The notes below the pieces were generated by a model that was not told the origin of the DNA, did no database searches, and saw only the letters and a list, made by a program, of their open reading frames with translations. From contig NZ_UWFN01000328.1 in the NCBI RefSeq assembly GCF_900602065.1, forward strand, positions 240,099 to 304,098: DNA of 64,000 nt. Reading direction: 5' to 3'. The stretch is from Pseudomonas viridiflava. Its GTDB lineage: Bacteria; Pseudomonadota; Gammaproteobacteria; Pseudomonadales; Pseudomonadaceae. The position numbers and the translations under genes are program-made. Below, in pieces: positions 54,309 to 63,442 of this stretch (positions within the stretch are counted from its first letter, which is position 1; each line of letters opens with the position of its first letter).

Positions 54309-55481
54309 CTATTCCTGAGGCACTGGCATTCCTTTAGGCCACAGCAACCAGATATTGCCCTTCTGCTTCATGTCACCGGCCAGATACCCCGCATCGTCAC
54401 CCGTGCCCCAGAACAAATCAGCACGCACCTCACCGGCAATCGCACCGCCTGTATCTTGAGCAGCAACCGGACGAACCAGAGCGGAACCGTCCGGCCGGGT
54501 CGTTGATAGCCAGAGCAGGCTGCCCAGCGGAATGACTTTGCGGTCGATCGCGACGCTGTAGCCGGCCGTCAATGGCACATTCAACGAACCGCGGGGTCCT
54601 TCGTTGCTGTCAGGGTTACGGGTGAAAAAAACATAGCTGGGGTTGCTGCCCAATAGCTCGGGGATGCGTAACGGGTTGGCTTTGGCCCATGCAGCGATGC
54701 TGCCCATGGTGACGTCTTCTTTGGGAATCGCTCCCTGCTCCACCAGCCAGCGACCAATGGCCCGGTAAGGCCTGCCGTTCTGATCAGCGTAAGCGATGCG
54801 AATCTGTTTGCCGTTATCCAGACGAACCCGGCCCGAGCCCTGAATTTGCAGGAACTGCAGATCCATCGGATCAGTCAGCCAGGCCACCACGGGTGCATTC
54901 AGGCCTTGAGCATTGATGGTTGCGGCATCATCGTAAGGCTTGAGCACGCGACCTTCGAGACGTCCGCGCAGACGTTTGCCTTTGAGCTCCGGGTAAATGC
55001 TTTCCAGGTTCACAATGATCAGATCGTCAGGTACGCCGTAGATCGGTACCGAGGCCTTGGCCGTTTTGGTCAGGCTGCCGGGATAGACCGGCTCGTAATA
55101 GCCGGTGATCAAGCCGTCAGCGCTGCCGGTAGCGGAGCGCATGCCGTAGACCTGAAGGTTTTCCTGCAGAAAGCTGCGAATCTGCGCAGCACCTGCATCC
55201 AGGGGCACTGCAGCAGCGGCAGCGCAGGTCGCGCCCCAGACCGCATCGGTTTTGAGACGCACACAGGCGCTACGCCATGAGGCAAAACCGGCTTGCAGAT
55301 CCGAATCCGAGACAGCAGGCAACGCATCCCAGCTGGCCTGGGTATAAGTGGTATGCGGCGGTGCTGGTGGTTCTGGTGGCGGCGCAGGCTGTTTATCACC
55401 GCCATCACAGCCAGCGAGCAGAATGGCAAAAGGCACGGCCAAGGCAACGCCCTTGCGCCATTGCTTGAAAGAGAGGTTCAT
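54309..55481 (-). CDS. mltA: membrane-bound lytic murein transglycosylase A
   Basis: A 390-residue lipoprotein that cleaves peptidoglycan with formation of 1,6-anhydro ends. The lipobox is LLAGC with C25, followed by a proline-rich linker. The MltA domain (about 120-280) includes GYYEPVYPGS and FLQIQGSGR, and the C-terminal 3D domain has the catalytic aspartate region AAQDTGGAIAGEVRADLFWG. The ATG at 55481 begins a normal lipoprotein signal; the frame continues upstream into a REP element without coding sense. Confidence 0.93.
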   Translation of the reverse strand: MNLSFKQWRKGVALAVPFAILLAGCDGGDKQPAPPPEPPAPPHTTYTQASWDALPAVSDSDLQAGFASWRSACVRLKTDAVWGATCAAAAAVPLDAGAAQIRSFLQENLQVYGMRSATGSADGLITGYYEPVYPGSLTKTAKASVPIYGVPDDLIIVNLESIYPELKGKRLRGRLEGRVLKPYDDAATINAQGLNAPVVAWLTDPMDLQFLQIQGSGRVRLDNGKQIRIAYADQNGRPYRAIGRWLVEQGAIPKEDVTMGSIAAWAKANPLRIPELLGSNPSYVFFTRNPDSNEGPRGSLNVPLTAGYSVAIDRKVIPLGSLLWLSTTRPDGSALVRPVAAQDTGGAIAGEVRADLFWGTGDDAGYLAGDMKQKGNIWLLWPKGMPVPQE

Positions 55482-55600
55482 GAGCACTGCGGCTCCCCTG
55501 GAGCGGTTTGGCTGGCAAGGGTACTCAATGGCCGGACGCGTGTCCAAAGGGCAAGGTTTTAAGTCAGGCGATACAGGTGATGATTGAAGAAACCCGATCT

Positions 55601-55707
55601 CTTGTGGGAGCGGTGCTTGGTCTGGGCGGCATTCCGACGATGCATGTGTCGCAGTTCGCAGGCATACCGAGTTATCGTTTATCGCGGGCAAGCACCGCTC
55701 CCACAAG
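55601..55707. repeat. hybrid REPIN
   Basis: The outer 16-20 bases of both arms pair (CTTGTGGGAGCGGTGCTTG). Beyond them the left arm continues as GGTCTGGGCGGCATTCCGAC, as in 11696-11812, while the right arm is of the ATCGCGGGCAAGCACCGCTC type seen at 13697 and 48142. The inner parts therefore do not pair. It lies between mltA and the chemoreceptor gene. Confidence 0.88.
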
Positions 55708-55740
55708 ACCCGATTCCAATTCAAGCCATTGCACTCAGCC

Positions 55741-57054
55741 TCACTTCAACTGATTGGCAAACCGGCTCACGGCCCCTACCACCTGTCGGGCACCTTCCTG
55801 GATTTCGACGATCACCGAACCCGCGTCGTTTGCCAGCCCCAATCCTTGCTCAGCCTGGCCTCGACTGTTGGCCATTCCGCGCACGGCTGCATCTACCAGA
55901 TTCTGGTTCTGCTGCACCACGCTGACGATTTCTTCGGTGGCGGTACTGGTGCGCCCGGCCAGTTGCCGGACCTCATCGGCTACCACCGCAAAACCTCGGC
56001 CCTGCTCACCGGCGCGCGCCGCTTCGATGGCCGCGTTGAGTGCCAGCAGGTTGGTTTGCTGGGCAATCCCGCCAATGGTCTGCACGATGGAGCTGATCAG
56101 CAACGACTGTTTGCCGAGCGCTTCAATCCCTTCAGACGCCGACTGCATCTCGTCAGAAATCTTGCGCATGGTATCCACGGTATCCTGCACCACCGTCGCG
56201 CCACGCTGAGCGCTCAAATCTGTACGCTGGGATATTTCGAAAGCAACACCCGCCGCCTCGCTGACCTCCACCTCGCGCTCGACCTGATCCGTCACTACGG
56301 TGGCGAACTTGACGACTTTATAGAGCTTGCCCTGAGCGTCGTGTACCGGGTTATACGTCGCCTCCAGCCAGACCACGCGACCATGGGCATCGATACGCTT
56401 GAACCGGCTAGCGACGAATTCACCACGGTTCAAGGTCGCCCAGAATTCTTTGTACTTCGATGAAGAGGTTTCTTCAGGCTCGCAAAACATACTGTGATGC
56501 TTGCCCTTGATCTGCGAAAGGCTGTAACCCATGCCACGCAGAAACTGATCGTTGGCAGTAATCACATGCCCGCCAAGATCAAACTCGATGACCGCAGTAG
56601 AGCGCAGCAGCGCCTGGATGAACCCGGCGTTTTCCGTCGCCAGCTCAATCGCCTCGGTGATGTCTGAGCCGAAGCAACGGATCTGCGACAGCTTGCCGTC
56701 TGCGCCCATGATCGGATACCAGATAGCCCGCACCCAGGCCAGGCTGCCATCCAATTTGAGGAAGCGGTAGTTATCGATAACCGATGTGCCAGCATCCACT
56801 GCAGCCCTCAGATTGCGATAACAATCGAGCTGTTTAACGTAGGAAGGCACCAGTTCATCCATGGAGCGCCCACGCACGTGCTCGGCGCTGTAGCCCAGCG
56901 ACTTGAGGAAATTGGCATTGATATCAGTAACGCGATAGTTGGGATCGAGGGTGATGGAGAGCATCTGCGCATTCATGCCAGCTTCCATCTGCCTATAAAT
57001 ATCCAACTCGGCTTGTTGCGCCTGTAATTCCTTTTTCAAGCGAGTGTTAAACAT
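55741..57054 (-). CDS. soluble PAS-PAS-MCP chemotaxis transducer, BdlA-like
   Basis: A 437-residue cytoplasmic methyl-accepting protein with no membrane segment. It has two PAS domains (about 18-135 and 140-255) and a short MCP signalling part ending in the highly conserved hairpin GIAQQTNLLALNAAIEAARA and GRGFAVVADEVRQLAGR. The layout and size match BdlA, which controls biofilm dispersal and c-di-GMP level in P. aeruginosa, and Aer-2-like soluble receptors. The ATG at 57054 is preferred over a TTG five codons earlier. Its position next to the cellulose region fits a biofilm role, by inference. Confidence 0.83.
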   Translation of the reverse strand: MFNTRLKKELQAQQAELDIYRQMEAGMNAQMLSITLDPNYRVTDINANFLKSLGYSAEHVRGRSMDELVPSYVKQLDCYRNLRAAVDAGTSVIDNYRFLKLDGSLAWVRAIWYPIMGADGKLSQIRCFGSDITEAIELATENAGFIQALLRSTAVIEFDLGGHVITANDQFLRGMGYSLSQIKGKHHSMFCEPEETSSSKYKEFWATLNRGEFVASRFKRIDAHGRVVWLEATYNPVHDAQGKLYKVVKFATVVTDQVEREVEVSEAAGVAFEISQRTDLSAQRGATVVQDTVDTMRKISDEMQSASEGIEALGKQSLLISSIVQTIGGIAQQTNLLALNAAIEAARAGEQGRGFAVVADEVRQLAGRTSTATEEIVSVVQQNQNLVDAAVRGMANSRGQAEQGLGLANDAGSVIVEIQEGARQVVGAVSRFANQLK

Positions 57055-57436
57055 TAGGCCACCGATCAATCTGTTAAGTGTGTAATTGTGTTTCCGGTTA
57101 TCGGCAGGCGATAAGAACGGCTGAATGACCCTTTGTCAGATTTCAAGTCCCGCCCTGCAAACGCGCTACACGCCGCCGAATGCCTGAGGTTGGACCCTGC
57201 CGCACTCACCACTTACCCCCGTATGAATGAATAAAGCAGACTTTCCGCAACGGCGCGTTTTTTTTGCAAGATGTTGCCTGCCACCTTTACTTGGCGGGTA
57301 CGTCGTCTAGCATGGCTAGGGTCTCGCGCAACGTCTCCCCCGCAGTCTCAAGGATGGTCGCCCCATGCCGTTCAGGTCATGAAGACCCAGAAGCGGTGAC
57401 CGCTCTATCCTCTTGAATGGAGTTGAAAGCCATCGT
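57055..57436. other. divergent intergenic region
   Basis: This 382-base gap between the leftward chemoreceptor and gmd should contain both promoters. A perfect palindrome AGCGGTGACCGCT lies at 57392-57404, 33 bases before the gmd start, and an eight-T run at about 57259-57266. No RNA gene or ORF is supported. Confidence 0.4.
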
Positions 57437-58468
57437 ATGAAAGCAATCGTTACCGGTATTACAGGGCAGGATGGAGCCTACTTGAGCGAATTGCTGCTCG
57501 AAAAAGGCTACACCGTCTATGGCACTTACCGCCGCACCAGCTCAGTCAATTTCTGGCGTATCAATGAGCTGGGCATTCAGAACCACCCCAACCTGCACCT
57601 GGTTGAATACGACCTGACTGACTTATCGGCCAGCATCCGTTTGCTGCAGAAAACCGAAGCCACGGAAATCTATAACCTGGCCGCCCAGAGCTTCGTCGGC
57701 GTTTCGTTTGAGCAGCCGTTCACGACGGCAGAAATTACCGGTGTGGGCGTCGTTAACCTGCTGGAAGCCATTCGTATCGTTAACCCGAAGATTCGCTTCT
57801 ATCAGGCATCCACCTCCGAGATGTTCGGCAAGGTGCAGGCCATCCCGCAAATTGAAAGCACGCCTTTTTACCCGCGCAGCCCTTATGGGGTGGCCAAGCT
57901 TTATGCGCACTGGATGACCATCAACTACCGCGAGTCCTATGGCATTTTTGGCACCAGCGGGATTCTGTTCAATCACGAATCACCTCTGCGCGGGCTGGAG
58001 TTCGTGACCCGCAAAATTACTGACTCTGTGGCCAAGATCAAACTGGGCCAGCTTGAGTCATTTTCACTGGGCAACATGGACGCCAAGCGCGACTGGGGCT
58101 ACTCCAAAGAGTACGTGGAAGGCATGTGGCGCATGCTTCAGGCTGACGAGCCGGACACCTTTATCCTCGCCACCAACCGCGTAGAAACCGTACGGGACTT
58201 CGTCACCATGACGTTCAAGGCCGTCGGCATGGACATCGAGTGGAAAGGCACAGGAGAAGAAGAGCACGCGCGGGATAGCGAAACGGGCAAGGTACTGGTG
58301 ACGGTCAATCCGAAATTTTATCGCCCGAACGAGGTCGAACTGCTGATCGGTGACCCGGCCAAAGCCAAGAAAATTCTCGGCTGGGAGTCTAAAACCACGC
58401 TTGAGGAGCTGTGCCGAATGATGGTTGAAGCAGACCTGCTGCGTAACGAAAGAGGCATCAGCTTCTGA
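57437..58468 (+). CDS. gmd: GDP-mannose 4,6-dehydratase
   Basis: A 343-residue extended SDR enzyme that converts GDP-D-mannose to GDP-4-keto-6-deoxymannose. NAD(P) motif TGITGQDG is at 6-13, the catalytic T126-S127-E128 in STSEMFGK, and Y150-xxx-K154 in SPYGVAKLYAHW. RRTSSVNFWRI (32-42) is the Gmd loop. The ATG 57437 gives the usual N-terminus. It overlaps rmd by one base. Confidence 0.95.
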   Translation: MKAIVTGITGQDGAYLSELLLEKGYTVYGTYRRTSSVNFWRINELGIQNHPNLHLVEYDLTDLSASIRLLQKTEATEIYNLAAQSFVGVSFEQPFTTAEITGVGVVNLLEAIRIVNPKIRFYQASTSEMFGKVQAIPQIESTPFYPRSPYGVAKLYAHWMTINYRESYGIFGTSGILFNHESPLRGLEFVTRKITDSVAKIKLGQLESFSLGNMDAKRDWGYSKEYVEGMWRMLQADEPDTFILATNRVETVRDFVTMTFKAVGMDIEWKGTGEEEHARDSETGKVLVTVNPKFYRPNEVELLIGDPAKAKKILGWESKTTLEELCRMMVEADLLRNERGISF

Positions 58469-59361
58469 TGAGTATTGCTGGCAAGCGCGCGTTGATTACC
58501 GGCATTCACGGTTTTACCGGCCGCTACATGGCCGCAGAACTCAAAGCCCAGGGCTGTGAGGTCATCGGCATTGGTCGTCAGCCCTCTGAAGAAGCGGGTT
58601 ATTACCAGGTCGATCTGGCGGACACTGCAGCACTGCAAAAGCTGTTGGCCGAAATCCAGCCTGACATTGTGGTGCATCTTGCCGCAGTGGCATTTGTCGG
58701 ACATGGAGTGGCGGATGCGTTTTATCAGGTCAACCTGATTGGCACTCGCAACCTGCTGGAAGCCATCGATGCGTGCGGCAAAACCCCGGACTGTGTGCTG
58801 ATCGCGAGCAGCGCGAATGTCTACGGCAACACGTCAGAAGGGTTGCTGAATGAAGCCACCGCGCCTTCGCCTGCCAATGATTACGCTGTCAGCAAAATAG
58901 CCATGGAGTACATGGCCAGCCTCTGGCATACCCGCCTGCCTATCGTCATCGCCCGCCCGTTCAACTACACCGGCGTGGGGCAGGACGAGAACTTCCTGTT
59001 GCCCAAGATCGTTTCCCACTTTTTGCGCAAGGCGGACAGGATCGAGCTGGGCAACCTCGATGTGTGGCGAGACTTCAGTGATGTGCGCGCGGTGGTCAGT
59101 GCGTATCGGGGTTTGCTGGAAGTTCAGCCTATCGGCCAGACCATCAACGTCAGCTCGGGCGTCACTCATTCGCTGCGCGAAGTGATCGACATGTGCAGCG
59201 AAATCACCGGGCATCAAATCATCACCGAAGTGAATCCGGCGTTTGTCCGGGAGAATGAAGTGAAGACGTTGTGCGGGGATAACTCGCGCCTGCGCGGCCT
59301 GGTGCCGAACTGGCAGACACCGCCGCTGAAAGAGACGTTGCGGTGGATGTTGGAAGGCTGA
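58468..59361 (+). CDS. rmd: GDP-6-deoxy-4-keto-mannose reductase (GDP-D-rhamnose synthesis)
   Basis: A 297-residue SDR with TGIHGFTGRYM (11-21) and the Y-xxx-K pair in NDYAVSKIAMEYMASLW. It reduces the Gmd product to GDP-D-rhamnose, the donor for D-rhamnan (A-band or common antigen) chains in Pseudomonas. A fucose-type synthase is less likely because it lacks the epimerase-reductase pattern and pairs with gmd in the Pseudomonas order. The ATG overlaps the gmd stop (TGATG). The Wzm/Wzt pair at the other end of the window might export such a glycan. Confidence 0.88.
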   Translation: MSIAGKRALITGIHGFTGRYMAAELKAQGCEVIGIGRQPSEEAGYYQVDLADTAALQKLLAEIQPDIVVHLAAVAFVGHGVADAFYQVNLIGTRNLLEAIDACGKTPDCVLIASSANVYGNTSEGLLNEATAPSPANDYAVSKIAMEYMASLWHTRLPIVIARPFNYTGVGQDENFLLPKIVSHFLRKADRIELGNLDVWRDFSDVRAVVSAYRGLLEVQPIGQTINVSSGVTHSLREVIDMCSEITGHQIITEVNPAFVRENEVKTLCGDNSRLRGLVPNWQTPPLKETLRWMLEG

Positions 59362-59400
59362 TGCACGGCTAATGACCCACATCTTGAATTGGAATGGGAA

Positions 59401-59526
59401 TCCTCTGTGGGAGCTGGGCTTGGCCTGGGCGGCATTCCGACGATAAGGCTGGCGCGATTCTCTTTAGATCGCGTCCAGCCTTATCGTCGGAATGCCGCCC
59501 AGGCCAAGCCCGGCTCCCACAGAGGA
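59401..59526. repeat. long-arm palindrome, variant of the GGTCTGGGCGGC family
   Basis: Arms start TCCTCTGTGGGAGCTGGGCT and share the GGCGGCATTCCGACGATAAGG core with 11696 and 30330, but differ in the outer part (GCTGGGCTTGGCC). Arms of more than 50 bases pair around a short loop. It lies between convergent rmd and the cytochrome gene. Confidence 0.92.
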
Positions 59527-59559
59527 GAGCATTTCAATTTAAATGATAAGCACCGCCAA

Positions 59560-60774
59560 TCAGTGCAACGAAGCCTCTCTCGATTTCGCTACATCCTCAG
59601 CCTTCACTTCACCGTTGCTCTGCCCAAACCGGCGCAATACAAACGTGCTGACCGCTGCCAGCTCGGTGTCGTTGTAGGCGCGGGCGAAGTCGGGCATGCG
59701 TTGGTCGGCGCGGAGCATGCCTTGGGTGTGGCCTTCCAGCAACGTTGCCATCAGGTTGGTGCCTGCCGGGTCGTTGACTGTTTTCAGACCAATCAAGGTC
59801 GCAATGGCCGACTGATTACCCGTGCCGTCCAGGCGGTGGCAGCCCACGCAGGAGTCGGTGAAGACCTTGTTGCCCAGGCCTTTTTCCGGCTTGTCGTTAA
59901 CGGCAGCCGTCGGCCGCGGCACACCTTCGCTACGTGCAGGTGTGGACTTGAGGTACACGACGATGGCGTTCACGTCTTCCGGCGTCAGGTAGCGCAGGCT
60001 GTGTTCGACAGCATCCGCCATCGGCCCACCCGCACCGCCATAACCCGGCGCGTAACCTTTGGACAGGTAGCTCACCAAGGCTTCCTGCGGCCAGGCACCG
60101 ATCCCGTGTTTCGGGTCAGAGCTGATGTTGTAAGCGCGCCAGTTGCCAATTTCGCCACCGGCCAGGGATTTGCCGCTGCTCATGGCCTGGAAGATATTGC
60201 GCGGCGTGTGGCATTCGCCGCAGTGGCCAGGGCCTTGAACCAGATAGGCGCCACGGTTCCATTCGGCCGACTGCTTGCTGTCAGGCACAAACCGCTCGTT
60301 ACCGGCAAAGATCGCGTTCCAGAAGAACATGCCCCAGCGCTGGTTGAACGGGAACGCCAGATCATTCTCTTTCGGCTTCTGGCTGATCGGCTCAAGGCTG
60401 AACAGATAGGCCTTGATCGCCAGAATGTCTTCACGCGGCATCAGCGTGTAAGAGGTGTACGGGAACGCCGGGTAGTAATGCTTACCGTCTTTGCCGACAC
60501 CTTTTTGCAGGGCACTGACGAACTCGTCGTCGGTCCAGTTGCCAATCCCGGTTTCTTTATCGGGGGTGATGTTGGGCGAATACAGCGTACCGAATGGCAG
60601 CTTGAATTCCAGCCCACCGGCAAAGGGTTTACCACCCGGTACCACGTGACACGCCACGCAATCAGCCGCACGAGTCAGGTACTCGCCTTTGCTGATGAGG
60701 CTTTGATCCGCAGCCTGAGCCGTGAGCGCAAAGCTTGCACCCAGCACGGCGAGCGCATAATTCAACGTTTTCAT
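59560..60774 (-). CDS. triheme cytochrome c subunit of a membrane dehydrogenase
   Basis: A 404-residue exported cytochrome with a signal peptide (1 to about 22, ending LTAQA) and three CXXCH heme sites: CVACH, CGECH and CVGCH. It resembles the cytochrome subunit of alcohol and aldehyde dehydrogenases of the periplasm, which pass electrons to ubiquinone or terminal oxidases. ATG 60774 is preferred over an upstream start because it begins a standard signal peptide. It is 11 bases after the molybdenum-subunit gene. Confidence 0.9.
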   Translation of the reverse strand: MKTLNYALAVLGASFALTAQAADQSLISKGEYLTRAADCVACHVVPGGKPFAGGLEFKLPFGTLYSPNITPDKETGIGNWTDDEFVSALQKGVGKDGKHYYPAFPYTSYTLMPREDILAIKAYLFSLEPISQKPKENDLAFPFNQRWGMFFWNAIFAGNERFVPDSKQSAEWNRGAYLVQGPGHCGECHTPRNIFQAMSSGKSLAGGEIGNWRAYNISSDPKHGIGAWPQEALVSYLSKGYAPGYGGAGGPMADAVEHSLRYLTPEDVNAIVVYLKSTPARSEGVPRPTAAVNDKPEKGLGNKVFTDSCVGCHRLDGTGNQSAIATLIGLKTVNDPAGTNLMATLLEGHTQGMLRADQRMPDFARAYNDTELAAVSTFVLRRFGQSNGEVKAEDVAKSREASLH

Positions 60775-60785
60775 AACAGCGCTCC

Positions 60786-62978
60786 TCAAAGAGTGAAATA
60801 GCCGAAACGGCTCAGTGGCAAACGACGCTCGCGTACTTTCGACGCGGCGAACACGGCATTGACCAACGCGGCAGCGGCAGGCACTGCACCGGTCTCACCG
60901 ACACCACCGGGGCTTTCTTCACTCTTGATCACATGCACCTCAACAGGCGGTGCATCACTCATGCGGATTTGCCGATAGGCGTGGAAGTTGGTCTGCACCA
61001 CCTGGCCTTTCTCGATGAGGATTTCGTTGAACAGCGCAGCCGACAGGCCGAACAATGTGCCGCCTTCCATCTGCGATTCAACAGACCTCGGGTTGGTGGC
61101 AAAGCCGCAATCCACCACGGTGATCAGGCGCTTGATGCGCATCCCTTTGTTAGCCTGCACTTCCAGCTCGACGATGGTCGCCACGAAGCTGCCAAACACT
61201 GCGCTGACCGCAACGCCACGACCGTGACCGGCTGGTAAAGGGGTCTTCCAGTCCGCAAGTTCTGCGGCCTTCTTCAGCACGGCCTGAGCGCGGGGTTGCT
61301 CCTGCATCAGGCTCAGGCGGTATTCAACCGGATCAACTTTGGCGTTGTGCGCCAGCTCGTCGATGAAGCTTTCGACGGCGTAGGTGCTGCGCAACGGCCC
61401 GACGCCACGCCACCATGAAACCGGAATGACGTCCGGGTCTTGGCGGATGTAGCGCACTTGCAGGCTGTCCAGTTTGTAGACCGGATCGATGGCCACTTCG
61501 ACGGCGTCAGCGTCCACGCCGCTTTCCGGCAGCTTGCCGACGTAGGCAGCCATGACTGAAGCGCCAGCGATGCGATGTTCCCAACCAACGGGTTTGCCGT
61601 CCTTGCCCAGCGCTGCATTCATGCGATCCACGTAATGCGGGCGGTACTTGTCGTGGGTCATGTCCTCTTCGCGGCTCCAGATCAGTTTGATCGGGTAGCT
61701 GAGCTGTCGAGCAATGTCCACGGCCTGGAAGATGAAGTCCGACTCCAGACGACGGCCAAAGCCGCCGCCGATGAGCTGGTTGTGGATAACTACTTTATCC
61801 ACAGGCAAACCGGCAACCTTGGCCGCGCCCATTTGCGCGAAGCCAGGGGCTTGGCAACCGACCCACAGCTCGCACATGTCAGGGCGAACGTGGGCCACAC
61901 AGGTCATCGGCTCCAGCGGCGAGTGAGACAGGAACGGTTGCTGGTACACGGCTTCGAACTGGCTTGAGGCGTTCTTCAGCGCCGCGCCGATATCACCGGT
62001 CTGCTTGGCGAACACGCCGTCTTTGGAACTGGCATCCAGCAGCTCCTTGTCCAGCTGTGCGGAATCAATCGACGCATGCGGACCGAGGTCCCATTCGATT
62101 TCCAGCGCCTTGAGCGCTTGCTGGCAAGACCAGAAATTGGTCGCGGTAACGGCGACGGCATTCTCCAGGCGGACCACATCGCGCACGCCGGGGACTTTAC
62201 GGGCCGCCTCGTCTTTCACGCTGCGCAGCTTGCCGCCGTGGACCGGGCAGGTCAGCGACGAAGCGATGAGCATGTCGGGGATTTTCACGTCGATGGTGAA
62301 CTGCGCCGAGCCGTTGACCTTGTGCGGCGTGTCCAGACGTTGGGCGGAAGTGCCCAGCAATTTGAAGTCGGCGATAGCCTTGAGCGGCACGTCCTTGGGA
62401 ACCGGGAGCGCAGCAGCGGCTTCGACCAGTTCGCCATAGGCGAGTGACTTACCGTTCGGGCCCAGTACCTGGCCGTTTTCGGCACGGCACAGGCTTGGCG
62501 CGACGTTCCAGCGAACGGCGGCGGCTTCGATCAGCAGAACGCGTGCGGTTGCTCCGGCTTTGCGCAATGGCTCCCAGGTGTAGCGGGTCGATGAAGAACC
62601 GCCGGTGGCCTGGAATTGCAGAATGTTATCGGTATACAGCGCAGCGTCGGGAGGCGACTCTTCAATCCTCACCGAGCTGAGCGGGACTTCCAGCTCTTCA
62701 GCGACCATCATCGCGATGCCGGTCTGCACGCCCTGACCCATTTCGATTTTCGGCGAGATCACTGTGACCTGGCCGTCGAGTGCTACGCGCACAAAGGCAC
62801 CGAAGCCCGGTGAGGCCTTGTCACCCAGCCGTGCAGCGCTCACGGCCTCGGCCGCCATGCTGCGTGTTGCCAGTGGCGGGAGCCAGGTGCTGATCACCAG
62901 CCCGCCCAACGAAAACGCGCCACCCTTGAGCAGCCCGCGGCGCGACACCGTCGCTGCAGATCCTTTTACTTCTGACAT
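60786..62978 (-). CDS. molybdopterin subunit of an IorB-type aldehyde/isoquinoline dehydrogenase
   Basis: A 730-residue xanthine-oxidase family subunit binding the molybdenum cofactor. A Tat signal is seen (VSRRGLLKGGAFSLGG, about 11-26), so the enzyme is exported folded. Cofactor-binding segments include EMGQGVQTGIAMMVAEEL, IGGGFGRRLESDF and the late GGVGETGAVPAAAALVNA with the catalytic glutamate. AAGGAAG six bases upstream supports ATG 62978. With the small Fe-S subunit and the triheme cytochrome it forms a periplasmic dehydrogenase for an aldehyde or N-heterocycle; the substrate is unknown. Confidence 0.88.
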   Translation of the reverse strand: MSEVKGSAATVSRRGLLKGGAFSLGGLVISTWLPPLATRSMAAEAVSAARLGDKASPGFGAFVRVALDGQVTVISPKIEMGQGVQTGIAMMVAEELEVPLSSVRIEESPPDAALYTDNILQFQATGGSSSTRYTWEPLRKAGATARVLLIEAAAVRWNVAPSLCRAENGQVLGPNGKSLAYGELVEAAAALPVPKDVPLKAIADFKLLGTSAQRLDTPHKVNGSAQFTIDVKIPDMLIASSLTCPVHGGKLRSVKDEAARKVPGVRDVVRLENAVAVTATNFWSCQQALKALEIEWDLGPHASIDSAQLDKELLDASSKDGVFAKQTGDIGAALKNASSQFEAVYQQPFLSHSPLEPMTCVAHVRPDMCELWVGCQAPGFAQMGAAKVAGLPVDKVVIHNQLIGGGFGRRLESDFIFQAVDIARQLSYPIKLIWSREEDMTHDKYRPHYVDRMNAALGKDGKPVGWEHRIAGASVMAAYVGKLPESGVDADAVEVAIDPVYKLDSLQVRYIRQDPDVIPVSWWRGVGPLRSTYAVESFIDELAHNAKVDPVEYRLSLMQEQPRAQAVLKKAAELADWKTPLPAGHGRGVAVSAVFGSFVATIVELEVQANKGMRIKRLITVVDCGFATNPRSVESQMEGGTLFGLSAALFNEILIEKGQVVQTNFHAYRQIRMSDAPPVEVHVIKSEESPGGVGETGAVPAAAALVNAVFAASKVRERRLPLSRFGYFTL

Positions 62979-62989
62979 GGTGTCTTCCT

Positions 62990-63442
62990 TCAGGCCTGAC
63001 TGACGCTTTTGATCGCGGCACGAATCCGCGTGTAGGTGGCGCAACGGCACAGATTCCCGGCCATGGCCTCGGTGATCTGTTCATCGTTGGCATCAGGATG
63101 CGCCTGCAACAACGCCACAGCAGACATGATCTGCCCCGGCTGGCAGTAACCGCATTGCACGACTTCATGGGCGAGCCAGGCTTTTTGCACTTCCTGACCG
63201 ACCGGCAATTCGCCGACCGCTTCAATGGTGGTGACTTTGCGTCCGGCCACGGCACTGACCGGCAATACGCAAGAGCGCACGGCCTGGCCATCCAGATGCA
63301 CCGTGCACACGCCGCACTGGGCAATACCGCAGCCATATTTGGTGCCTGTCAGGCCCAGCACGTCGCGCAGGACCCAGAGCAAAGGCATGTCTTCAGCGAC
63401 ATCCAGCTCATGCTGCTGACCATTGATCAGTAGTGTTTGCAT
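62990..63442 (-). CDS. two-cluster [2Fe-2S] subunit (IorA type)
   Basis: A 150-residue subunit with the plant-ferredoxin cluster (YGCGIAQCGVCTVHLDG, then SCVLPV) and the second, helical cluster (QCGYCQPGQIM, then GNLCRCATYTRIRAAI). It carries electrons from the molybdenum site to the cytochrome. ATG 63442 has AGAGG eight bases upstream; eight earlier codons are possible but lack a site. It begins the three-gene operon. Confidence 0.92.
   Translation of the reverse strand: MQTLLINGQQHELDVAEDMPLLWVLRDVLGLTGTKYGCGIAQCGVCTVHLDGQAVRSCVLPVSAVAGRKVTTIEAVGELPVGQEVQKAWLAHEVVQCGYCQPGQIMSAVALLQAHPDANDEQITEAMAGNLCRCATYTRIRAAIKSVSQA

Noticed and set aside
55482..55724. Upstream extension of mltA
   Set aside because: It translates REP sequence and would bury the lipoprotein signal; ATG 55481 gives a normal signal with lipobox LLAGC.
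59389..60801. 470-codon plus-strand ORF over the cytochrome gene
   Set aside because: It is antisense to a gene with three heme motifs and a signal peptide, and begins in a palindrome.
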